This document shows, in pieces, positions 1 through 8,043 of a DNA stretch of 64,000 bases. Position 1 is the first letter of the stretch; every line of letters begins with the position of its first letter. This DNA is from Brachypodium distachyon (lineage: Eukaryota; Streptophyta; Magnoliopsida; Poales; Poaceae). The stretch is taken from positions 9,011,501 through 9,075,500 of the forward strand of contig NC_016131.3 of assembly GCF_000005505.3 (NCBI RefSeq). Reading direction: 5' to 3'. The notes beneath the pieces were generated by a model. That model made no database searches, was not told the DNA's origin, and saw nothing but the letters and a program-made list of their open reading frames with translations. Made by a program: the position numbers and the translations under genes.

Positions 1-1783
1 GAGCAATTAAGCCATGATAAAGCTTGTTTAACCTCAACTGGTTTCTTTTGAAAATTATATATTTACAATTAACAACAAAAAATTGGTAAGATGTCTTTGC
101 TGGCTCCATGGTTATACTTAAAATGAGAAATATGTAGCAAGTCAAGTGTGCAGAGTAATAGCAGAAATGGGAAATCCTGTTGCAGCGTATGTCCTAGCAT
201 GCATGCACAATTGTAAAATATGTAAGTGTTTATATTGCGTATAGACTTTTTTGTTTTGATGGTTACATATCAACAAAGATATAATACTTCCTCCGTCCAA
301 CAAAAGATGTTTCAAGTTTGTCAAAATTTGGATGTATTTAGACATGACTTAATGTATAGATGCATTCAAATTTAGTCAAAATTGAGACATCCTTTGTTGG
401 ACGGAGGGAGTAGAACTTATATTATATACAATATTTTGACACGAAACCAAGATGCTTGGTGAGTACATGATAGTGACTATCCATGTCATATTGGCATATA
501 TTCCATATAGTGACTCCTACCAATCGGGAAATATTGGTCACCTCACTAATCAGTTGGAATGAGAAACCACACTTTTGTGTGAATCCTTTGCGATATGTTT
601 CCGGCTTAGATAACCATTTCATTTTATTTTTGACAGTACAATACCAGTCATGACAATACCTCTTTGAAATCTAGCCTAGGATGGACTTGTAAATATCATA
701 AAGTTGAACTTGTTATCTGGTAGAGTTAATTTGGTCGATAAAAATCAATAAATATGGAAGAACTCTTGTATAAATCATGTTACGGAAATCCAAATTTCAA
801 AAGCCCTTGAGTATGTTCTGTCAGGTGTACCTTCAGCATTTTGGCTCGTATGCTCAAAAAATGGTAGGTGTAAATTATAACTTGGTTACCATATAAAACT
901 ACTTTCCTTGGTTGAAGCACCAGCTCACATTTGCTTGACAGGTGGTCATATCCTAAAGTCGGAGAAACTCCGTATTCGATTCCTCTAAAATTGTAGGAAT
1001 CAGCTTAGCTGGACGTGGCATTCCCACTAACCGAGCGGTCTAAATCATCGTGGGATTATGTGACACCGAAGCAAGTGAGATAAGCTCCCAAGATACTTCC
1101 CGTCATTTCTCTCTTTCCTTTTCCTTTGCAACAAGATATAGCCGCAATAAATACATTTCTGCCATAGCACTATTTGTCGTAGGAAAATGATATCCACAAC
1201 CTAGGTATAAAAAATAATAAAGACGAACTTACTGTTGAAGTGTCTTTTTTTCATCAGCTTGAGCTTTTGAGTGACCTAGTACAGTGCACGAAACTCTTCG
1301 CCTACCATAAATAGATAGAGTGGCAGTAAAAGTGTAGTTTTTTTTGAACAAAACGAGATAATACAAAATTTGTTTTTTTTACGGGCTAACATTTGTTCTT
1401 GGAATACGAGATTGCTCGTATGATGTAGCGTGGCCATATTTGTGTGGCCCTTCAACCTCCCGCCTACTTATAGCATTGCTATGTTTGGGAGTGGTTGATG
1501 GAGATGGCAAAACTCTTGAAATAACTAATCCTAGAAGTGCCTGCGCAATCCGTTGATCCTTATAGAATTGTATGAATAAATTATTTTAAACAAATAAAGT
1601 ATCCTATTTTATTTTTATCAGATCATTGGATTGAGTTCGTACTTGGTTCCTACAGCCTCGTGCAGATATGAGGGATCCCATGGACTATGGGTGCAACCGG
1701 TTAAAGATGGTCTTGTGTTATTCAACTAAAATGAGTGACGTGTTATATCTCACTGTTACATGATGCATGAGTGTTTTGAATAA
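1..1783. other. AT-rich intergenic region, no gene seen
   Basis: No open frame with recognisable protein character on either strand. The only structured item is the Stowaway-like MITE at 285-412. The rest is AT-rich with scattered homopolymers (for example around 1340-1380). Confidence 0.6.
285..412. mobile_element. Stowaway-like MITE (Tc1/mariner type)
   Basis: A 128-bp unit flanked by TA dinucleotides. It starts CTTCCTCCGTCCAACAAAAG and ends with the inverted form (TTTGTTGGACGGAGGGAG). The whole element is a near-palindrome. It belongs to the same family as 31288-31415 in a VIH intron, with near-identical ends, but lies in the opposite orientation. Confidence 0.85.
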
Positions 1784-2226
1784 GATTAAATTTCACAAAA
1801 CCATAGTTATGAGGAAAACGGTGCCGCAGAATTTGCTAATTTGTCTAAAAACTACACATCTTGCGTCTAATTGTCTCAAGTTGCTCAAAACAGGTTAAGC
1901 CATTTTGACAGGTTTTCTTACATGTAGGCCCCACCTGTCAAGCCACCTTGGGCTTAACCCAACCTGACGGCGAGGCAGCGGCGGCGGCCGGAGCCCGAGA
2001 TGACAGGGGCCGCCATTATTGGTGGGCTATGGCTCGGGTCGGGTCAAGTCCAAGGTGGCTTGACAGGTGGACTCACATGTAAGAAAACCTGTAAAAATGG
2101 CTTAACCTTTTGTTTTGGACAAGTTGAACAATTAGACACAAAACATGTGGATGTCAGACAAATTGGGAAAATGTATGATTCGGTGAGAAGAACGCATCAA
2201 AAACTATGATTATGTGAAATTTACTC
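1784..2226. mobile_element. Small non-autonomous MULE (long terminal inverted repeats, 9-bp TSD)
   Basis: The ~190-bp arms (about 1784-1960 and 2025-2226) are inverted repeats of each other. The left arm starts GATTAAATTTCAC and the right arm ends GTGAAATTTACTC. Both arms carry ACAGGTTTTCTTACATGT and CACCTGTCAAGCCACCTTG in opposite orientation. The 9-bp direct repeat TTTGAATAA flanks it at 1775-1783 and 2227-2235. A 9-bp target duplication with long inverted ends is the hallmark of Mutator-like elements. The short central segment (about 1962-2024) is GC-rich and there is no transposase, so it is non-autonomous. Confidence 0.82.
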
Positions 2227-2825
2227 TTTGAATAATGTTGGTTAACTCTTTATTAATGAAATGTGCGGTTATGTGCATCGGCCAATGCACTTTTTTTTCA
2301 ACAGGAAAATAAATTCACTACACAACTATTCATCGTAAGTGTCTCACATTTAATACTGAGTTGCACTAAGTCCGAGACACTTATTATGGATCGGAGGGTA
2401 CAAAAACAAAAACTTCATGACGCTTGTCTGTCAGCATAGTTAGTTACTACATACACCAGAGCCGATGGTCCCCCAACTAAAAGATGGGCAATCTTGGCCA
2501 CAGCCCACGGCGTGGACAATGCCAAACATGCTTACCGTTGGTTTTTCAACAAAACTCATTGACATGCACCTTCAGTCTTCACTCTCCAGAGTAATTACTT
2601 GCTCCGGACAAATCGTATATACACATTTACGTGCACAAATTCAGTATGCATGTGTACATGTAACATGCTTACAATTCTCCATGGAGAAAAAAGAGCAGAT
2701 TAATTTGCACTAGTTACACACAAATCGAACTTAGTTAATCTACACGTGTAGTGACGATGCAGAATCCTCCGGGCCGATCAAACTCAAACGTGCAGACCAA
2801 TCACATGCCTCCACGGAGATTCCTA
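1963..2825. repeat. Upstream tandem duplication, copy 1 (distal)
   Basis: Direct repeat of 2845-3738. Copy 1 runs from the GC-rich middle of the small MULE (GACGGCGAGGCAGCGGCGG) through its right arm, a small MITE (2327-2400) and unique sequence to CCTCCACGGAGATTCCT. It carries a CCAAT box at 2797-2801 and an ACACGTGT G-box-like site near 2741-2749. Confidence 0.85.
2327..2400. mobile_element. Short Stowaway-like MITE
   Basis: A 74-bp TA-flanked near-palindrome with core AAGTGTCTCA...TCCGAGACACTTA and end GGATCGGAGGG. It is repeated at about 3249-3328 as part of the tandem duplication. A related element lies at 46815-46903. Confidence 0.65.
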
Positions 2826-2844
2826 TATGGAATATATCGCCCGA

Positions 2845-3738
2845 CCCGACGGCGAGGCAGCAGCGGCGGCCGGAGCCCGAGACAACGGTGGCCACCACTG
2901 TTGGTGGGCTAACTGCTCGGGCCGGGTTAAGTCCAAGGGTGCATGACATGTGAGCCCACATGTAAGAAAACCTGTAAAAATGGATTAATCCTCTGTTTTT
3001 GGCAATTTGAGACAATTAGACACAAAACACGTGATTTTGAACAAATTAGAAAAATTTGTGACCCCGTGAGAAGAACGCATCAAAAACTGTGGTTCTATAA
3101 AATTTACTGTTTGAATAATGTTGGAAAACTCTATTAATTAATTATGCGGTTATGTGCATCGGCCAATTCATGTTTTCTTTCAGCGGAAAAATAAATACAC
3201 CACACAACTATTTAATATCAAAAGGTACCAACTAAAAACATTGCTCCATGCAATCCATAATAAGTGTCTCAGTTTTAATACAGAATTGCATTAAGTCCGA
3301 GACACTTATTATTACGGATCGCAGAGTAAAAAATAAAGGTTTCTGACGCATGTCGGCAGCATAGTTAGTTACCACGTACACACGAGAGCAGCGGCTATCA
3401 TGCGCCAGATGGTCCCCCAACTAAAAGATGGACAATCTTGGTCACAGCCCAAAGCGCGGACAATGCCAAACATGCTTACCTTCGGTCTTCATTGTCCAGA
3501 GTAACTACTTAATCCGGACAAATCGTATATACACATTTACATGCACAAATTCAATCTGCATGTGTACATGTAACATGCTTATGATTCTCCATGGAAAAAA
3601 AATGCAGATTACTAATTTGCACTTGTTCCACAAAAATCGTACTTAGATTAATCTACACATGTAGTGACGATGCAGAATCCTCTGGGCCGATCAAACTCAA
3701 ACGTGCAGACCAATCACATGCCTCCACGGAGATTCTTC
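2845..3738. repeat. Upstream tandem duplication, copy 2 (proximal to Lhcb1)
   Basis: Direct repeat of 1963-2825, separated by a ~19-bp junction. It begins inside the MULE sequence, so it has only the right MULE arm, and it keeps the TTTGAATAATGTTGG flank at about 3112. It holds the second copies of the MITE (3249-3328) and the CCAAT box (3710-3714). The G-box-like ACACGTGT of copy 1 reads ACACATGT here (about 3656-3663). Copy 2 ends right at the proximal promoter of Lhcb1. Confidence 0.85.
3249..3328. mobile_element. Short Stowaway-like MITE (duplicated copy)
   Basis: Counterpart of 2327-2400 within the second copy of the tandem duplication. It shows the same ATAAGTGTCTCA...TCCGAGACACTTATTA palindrome with small differences. 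Confidence 0.55.
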
Positions 3739-3978
3739 CTAGCCGTGCCCACAACCACAACCATATCGCATCCCCTTAAAATTGAGTCTCTTGCTTCTCC
3801 AATCGTCACCAGATCAGCGCTTCACCAATGGCATTGCTGCTGCAGATTTTCCTGGCCTTGTTTCTCTTGACAGCACCAATCAATCCCCATAACAGTGTCT
3901 CCTCTTGCTATAAATAGCACCCTCCTTCTCTCCTCTCAATCCATCTCTAGTTCTTGACACACTGGTCTTACAAGCGCA
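3739..3978 (+). promoter_or_regulatory. Lhcb1 core promoter and 5' UTR
   Basis: A clear TATA box (TATAAATA, 3909-3916) lies 63 bp before the ATG, so transcription should start near 3940. A CCAAT motif is at 3876-3880 followed by AATCCCCATAA. Further CCAAT copies lie in the two duplicated upstream blocks. The elements are seen directly; light regulation is inferred from the gene family. Confidence 0.75.
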
Positions 3979-4779
3979 ATGGCGGCCACCACCATGTCCC
4001 TTTCTTCCTCGGCCTTTGCCGGCAAGGCGGTGAAGAACCTGCCATCTTCAGCTCTCTTCGGTGAGGCCCGCGTTACCATGCGTAAGACCGCTGCCAAGGC
4101 CAAGCCTGTCTCATCGGGTAGCCCATGGTACGGCTCCGACCGTGTGTTGTACCTAGGCCCGCTATCCGGCGAGCCACCGAGCTATCTGACTGGTGAGTTT
4201 CCTGGTGACTACGGGTGGGACACCGCCGGGCTCTCAGCCGACCCCGAGACATTCGCCAAGAACCGCGAGCTGGAACTTATCCACTCCCGCTGGGCTATGC
4301 TCGGTGCCCTTGGATGCGTCTTCCCCGAGCTGCTTGCCCGCAATGGCGTCAAGTTCGGCGAGGCCGTCTGGTTCAAGGCTGGCTCACAGATCTTCAGTGA
4401 GGGCGGGCTCGATTACCTCGGCAACCCCAGCCTTGTCCACGCGCAAAGCATCCTCGCCATCTGGGCTTGCCAGGTCGTGCTCATGGGTGCCGTTGAGGGA
4501 TATCGTGTTGCTGGTGGCCCACTCGGTGAGATCGTCGACCCTCTCTACCCAGGCGGTAGTTTCGACCCACTCGGTTTGGCCGACGACCCAGAGGCATTCG
4601 CCGAGCTCAAGGTTAAGGAGCTCAAGAACGGCCGCCTCGCCATGTTCTCCATGTTCGGCTTCTTCGTACAGGCTATCGTCACCGGCAAAGGACCACTCGA
4701 GAACCTCGCCGACCACCTTGCCGACCCGGTCAACAACAATGCTTGGGCCTTCGCCACAAACTTCGTGCCGGGAAAGTAA
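3979..4779 (+). CDS. LHCB1: Chlorophyll a/b-binding protein of LHCII, type I (Lhcb1), chloroplastic
   Basis: Encodes 266 aa, the usual full length for Lhcb1. The protein is the main antenna of photosystem II in the thylakoid membrane and binds chlorophylls a/b and carotenoids as a trimer. Residues 1-33 form a Ser/Ala-rich chloroplast transit peptide ending before the mature start MRKT, whose Thr is the family's state-transition phosphosite. WYGSDR matches the WYGxxR trimerisation motif. The two chlorophyll-binding helices with the paired Glu/Arg signature are visible ([16 protein letters not shown] near the first third, and [19 protein letters not shown] near the C terminus), as are [17 protein letters not shown] and the terminal [15 protein letters not shown]. 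There is no intron, as usual for type I Lhcb1 genes. The first ATG follows a TATA box at the right distance. GC-rich third positions are typical of grass Lhcb genes. Identification is very secure. Confidence 0.98.
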   Translation: MAATTMSLSSSAFAGKAVKNLPSSALFGEARVTMRKTAAKAKPVSSGSPWYGSDRVLYLGPLSGEPPSYLTGEFPGDYGWDTAGLSADPETFAKNRELELIHSRWAMLGALGCVFPELLARNGVKFGEAVWFKAGSQIFSEGGLDYLGNPSLVHAQSILAIWACQVVLMGAVEGYRVAGGPLGEIVDPLYPGGSFDPLGLADDPEAFAELKVKELKNGRLAMFSMFGFFVQAIVTGKGPLENLADHLADPVNNNAWAFATNFVPGK

Positions 4780-5246
4780 GGCGGCCTGGCGCATGTCTCT
4801 AGGAGGCCATGCTCAGGGTGAAGTGGGCCTAGCTGGTTTCAGTTGTACTTGTACCACCCTGTTGTAAATTACGAACATTTCCATGCAAAAGTTTGCTAGA
4901 TTTCATGAAGGACACTTTGTGATCGTCGTCCTGTTGTCCTGTTAATTTCATGCTTTGCTATGACGAATGCGTAAGCAATGGAGGTGACAGTGATAGTACT
5001 ACTGTAAAAGATGCCACTATACAAACTGAAAGAATTAAAATCACCGGACCTGCATGCATATCTTTAGAAACAATAACGCGTACACGGCATTCTCGGGAGA
5101 ACGGAGGGTCTACAAAAGGCCAAATCACAATCCAACGCCAGGTGGATTCAGGCTTTTGCGTCCAAGAATGTTGACGGAGCGGCACTTTTTGTCTCAGACT
5201 GTCTGGTTTCCGAAAGGGAAGGGTGTTTAGCGGGCGTTGCAATTTA
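4780..5246. other. Lhcb1 3' UTR and short intergenic spacer
   Basis: Downstream sequence of Lhcb1 with no convincing ORF. A minus-strand open stretch at 4958-5290 runs across the edge of the Harbinger remnant and has no recognisable protein character. Confidence 0.5.
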
Positions 5247-6660
5247 GCGCATCTCCAGCCACGCCCCTCGTTTGACGTCCGGCCTGCCACTTTTTTAGGC
5301 CGTATGGGGGGCTAGAATTTGTTTTTAAGGTCAAGCCGGTTCCCAGCCGGCGCCCCCAAACGCTTCCCCAAAGCAAATTTTATGAATATTGCAAATTGAA
5401 ACAAACACATTATTTGATAAGTTTTGAATCACATTTCAAACAAATTTAATCAAATTCAAGCAAATAAATAAGAAAAACTACAGGTTTCCTCGGAGCCTCC
5501 ACAAATGCTTGACCGGATCATCTTGAAGCTGCTGATGAGTACCGGCGTCTCGAATTTCTTGCCGCCGGCTGAGGAAAGCAGCAAAGGCGGCCGACACCTG
5601 GTGATTGACATTGGCTAGAGAACCCATCCTCTCATACAGTTCAGTGTCAAACACCGGACATTCCCGCTCGCTCTCAATGATCATGTTGTGCATGATCACA
5701 CAGGCAGTAATGACCTCCCACATCTGATCTTTCGACCAAGTGAGAGCAGGGTACCGAACGATGGCAAATCGAGCCTGCAACACACCAAATGCCCGCTCGA
5801 CATCCTTCCTGCATGTTTTCTGTTGCATCGCAAACCAAGATCTTGCTCCTCCTGCGGGTGCGTTTGAGATTGTCTTCACAAAGGTCGACCATCTTGGATA
5901 GATGCCATCTGCCAGGTAGTATCCCTTATTGTACACATGGCCATTTATCTCATAGTTTACCGGAGGAGCAGTGCCTTCAACAAGCTTGGCAAACACATGC
6001 GAGCATTGCAGCACATTGATGTCATTGTGCGATCCGGCCATACCGAAGAAGGCATGCCAAATCCACAGATCCTGATCGGCCACCGCCTCAAGCATCACAC
6101 TGCATGATCCTTTGTGGCTTTTATACATGCCCTGGTGTGCAAATGGACAGTTCTTCCATGACCAATGCATGCAGTCGATGCTGCCAAGCATACCTGGGAA
6201 TCCTCTTTCTACATTCTGTGCCATGATCCGAGCTGTGTCTTCTGCGGTGGGTGTCCTCAAGTACTGCTCTCCAAACACTGCCACAATTGCCCTACAGAAC
6301 CTGTACATGCAATCGATGGCCGTGGACTCGGCCATGCGGAGGTAGTCGTCATGTGTATCGGCAGAAATTCCATAAGCAAGCAAACGGAGGGATACCGTGC
6401 ATTTCTGAATTGATGTGAAACCAAGTATGCCGATGGCGTCCCTCTTCAATTTGAAGTAATCGTCGTACTCCCGAAAGTACTCAGCGATCTTCAAAAAAAG
6501 CTTCCGAGACATTCTGAATCGGTGCTGAAAGATCACATCGTTGTGCAATTGATCATCGGCGAAGTAGTCGGCGTACAGCATGCAGTAGCCTTCCATCCTT
6601 TGCCTCGCCTTGCTCTTGCAGTGGCCCTTCCTCGATCCTCCCCTTCCCGGTTGTCTAGCG
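5247..6660 (-). mobile_element. PIF/Harbinger element (terminus and transposase)
   Basis: The left boundary shows TTA (5244-5246) followed by GCGCATCTCCAGCCACGCCCC-like sequence, matching the 3-bp TTA target site and GC-rich ends of grass PIF/Harbinger elements. The transposase gene lies on the minus strand (5478 to about 6650). I could not see the matching right terminal inverted repeat, so the element is probably truncated or rearranged where it meets Gypsy gag sequence (about 6795). Confidence 0.65.
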
Positions 6661-7139
6661 GGGGTGAAGAGGAGGAAGAGGACGACGAAGACACCTACAC
6701 CCTCGGTTACAGCCCGGCTCCTAGCATGGACAACACCCCCGCTAGCCAACCGGACCCAAGCGAGGGCATCCGGGATAACGATCCGGAGGAGGTAGGTCGC
6801 AAAAGGAACCATGTCCTCATTAGCCACATGAACCGTGTAAAGAGCGCAGACCATCTCACAAAGCCAGTCATCAGCATCGAGTGGTTCTGAGGGTAGAGAG
6901 AAAGTCCTTGGATTGAGAGAAAGGAAATCCTTGATGGAAACCCTGTCATTAGCCCCATTGTTTTCATTGTTGCCATGATTATTGTGCTGGTTGTTCATAC
7001 GCTCAAGGATCTGTCCCATTTGAAGTAGTATGTTGCCTAACTCAGGCGGAGGAGGAGGATCACGACGAATAGGCGCCATCCTGTTTGCACAATGGTTTAC
7101 ACAACAGTTGAAACACAATTGCATGACGTAAAACCTCAA
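5478..7139 (-). CDS. Chimeric ORF: Gypsy gag N-terminus fused to PIF/Harbinger (ALP1-like) DDE transposase
   Basis: One 553-aa uninterrupted minus-strand frame. Residues ~20-115 look like the start of a Gypsy gag (MAPIRRDPPPPPELGN, then FLSLNPRTFSLPSEPLDADD, close to the 'F....PLDADDWL' gag signature). Residues ~165-540 are a full Harbinger nuclease: YADYFADDQLHN, HRFRMSRKLF, GMLGSIDCMHW (first catalytic Asp), GYYLADGIYPRW (second Asp) and DVERAFGVLQARFAIV (catalytic Glu). The middle section (~115-165) is low-complexity and unlike either parent. The frame is open across the junction, but whether it is expressed as one protein is unknown. It may be chance continuity after an insertion. If only the transposase is real, its start would be an internal Met or upstream exon near 6600. 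Confidence 0.7.
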   Translation of the reverse strand: MRFYVMQLCFNCCVNHCANRMAPIRRDPPPPPELGNILLQMGQILERMNNQHNNHGNNENNGANDRVSIKDFLSLNPRTFSLPSEPLDADDWLCEMVCALYTVHVANEDMVPFATYLLRIVIPDALAWVRLASGGVVHARSRAVTEGVGVFVVLFLLFTPARQPGRGGSRKGHCKSKARQRMEGYCMLYADYFADDQLHNDVIFQHRFRMSRKLFLKIAEYFREYDDYFKLKRDAIGILGFTSIQKCTVSLRLLAYGISADTHDDYLRMAESTAIDCMYRFCRAIVAVFGEQYLRTPTAEDTARIMAQNVERGFPGMLGSIDCMHWSWKNCPFAHQGMYKSHKGSCSVMLEAVADQDLWIWHAFFGMAGSHNDINVLQCSHVFAKLVEGTAPPVNYEINGHVYNKGYYLADGIYPRWSTFVKTISNAPAGGARSWFAMQQKTCRKDVERAFGVLQARFAIVRYPALTWSKDQMWEVITACVIMHNMIIESERECPVFDTELYERMGSLANVNHQVSAAFAAFLSRRQEIRDAGTHQQLQDDPVKHLWRLRGNL

Positions 7140-7317
7140 AGACAGGATTAAAGGATAACATGAGGATTAGATACCACATAGGGCCATCCAAAGATTTAGT
7201 GATTACAGTCATCCAAAGCAAGGAAAGATTACACTACACATCATGCCATTCACATCGCACAGGAAGTGTGGCCATAGATGGAACTACGGATACAAGAGAC
7301 CTATCCTGACAAAGCTG

Positions 7318-8043
7318 TCAGAACCTCGGCAGTAGCTGCGGAGAGTACGGGAATACGTATGCATCTGCCTTCTGTTCCCCGTACAGGAACTGACGTGGAA
7401 GGAATGTACTCTCGAACACTCTTGGTGGGCCACGTGCTGGAGTAAACCCATCCATTGGGAACGCATGGGTCAACTCAGGAGCAGGAGGCCTTGGAGGATA
7501 GCGAACTTCATTCCCGTACATTCCTGCATCGACCACGGCGGAGGATAGCTTGTGGTAGTGCTCGACCTCGGCGCGCATGTTTGCCATCATGTGCTCCTGG
7601 CTTGTCACGAAGTTGCAGATATCGTAGCTGTCATTTGCAACCTTCTCATCGGGCAAGCCTGGAAGTGTGAAGAACTTGTTCTCGCACGTGATGAAGCCCC
7701 TTGGGATATACTTGAATGGTCCTTTGTCCAGCCTTTCATACTTCCTGTGGAGTAGGGTCACGCACATGTACGCCACCTGTTGGATTGCCAACTCGATGGT
7801 ATGCCTAGTTCCCACTGCTTTGTGCACTGGAAACTTGTCTGAAGGCACGTCTTGGTGGAGGCGGACAACGGCACGGTAGTACTCCTGGTTGAAGTCACGG
7901 CAATCCTCGAATACCGTGTACTCCGGCTGGTATCGAAAACCGATGTGCTTCATGATCTCGCGGAGCACCTCAGGGAAACCTTGGGTTGTCTCACAGTTGG
8001 ACATCAAGACCACCTGCGGACGAGGAGGAGTGTATAGCGACAT
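7318..8043 (-). CDS. Retroelement-associated ORF0-like protein, function unknown
   Basis: A 241-aa intact frame starting MSLYTPPRPQVVLMSNCE. I recognise no enzymatic domain. The protein is soluble, with no signal peptide or membrane segment, and its C-terminal third is Pro-rich (PPRPPAPE). It lies upstream of, and in the same direction as, the gag-like start at 7074-7139, with a long LTR-like region further upstream. That order (LTR, extra ORF, gag) matches grass Gypsy elements of the RIRE3/RIRE8 kind, which carry an ORF0 before gag. The assignment is inferred from position and general appearance; it could instead be a transduplicated host fragment. Confidence 0.5.
   Translation of the reverse strand: MSLYTPPRPQVVLMSNCETTQGFPEVLREIMKHIGFRYQPEYTVFEDCRDFNQEYYRAVVRLHQDVPSDKFPVHKAVGTRHTIELAIQQVAYMCVTLLHRKYERLDKGPFKYIPRGFITCENKFFTLPGLPDEKVANDSYDICNFVTSQEHMMANMRAEVEHYHKLSSAVVDAGMYGNEVRYPPRPPAPELTHAFPMDGFTPARGPPRVFESTFLPRQFLYGEQKADAYVFPYSPQLLPRF

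Noticed and set aside
4384..4794. 136-aa minus-strand open frame across Lhcb1 (and plus-strand 4193-4867)
   Set aside because: Shadow frames created by the GC-rich third positions of the Lhcb1 coding sequence.
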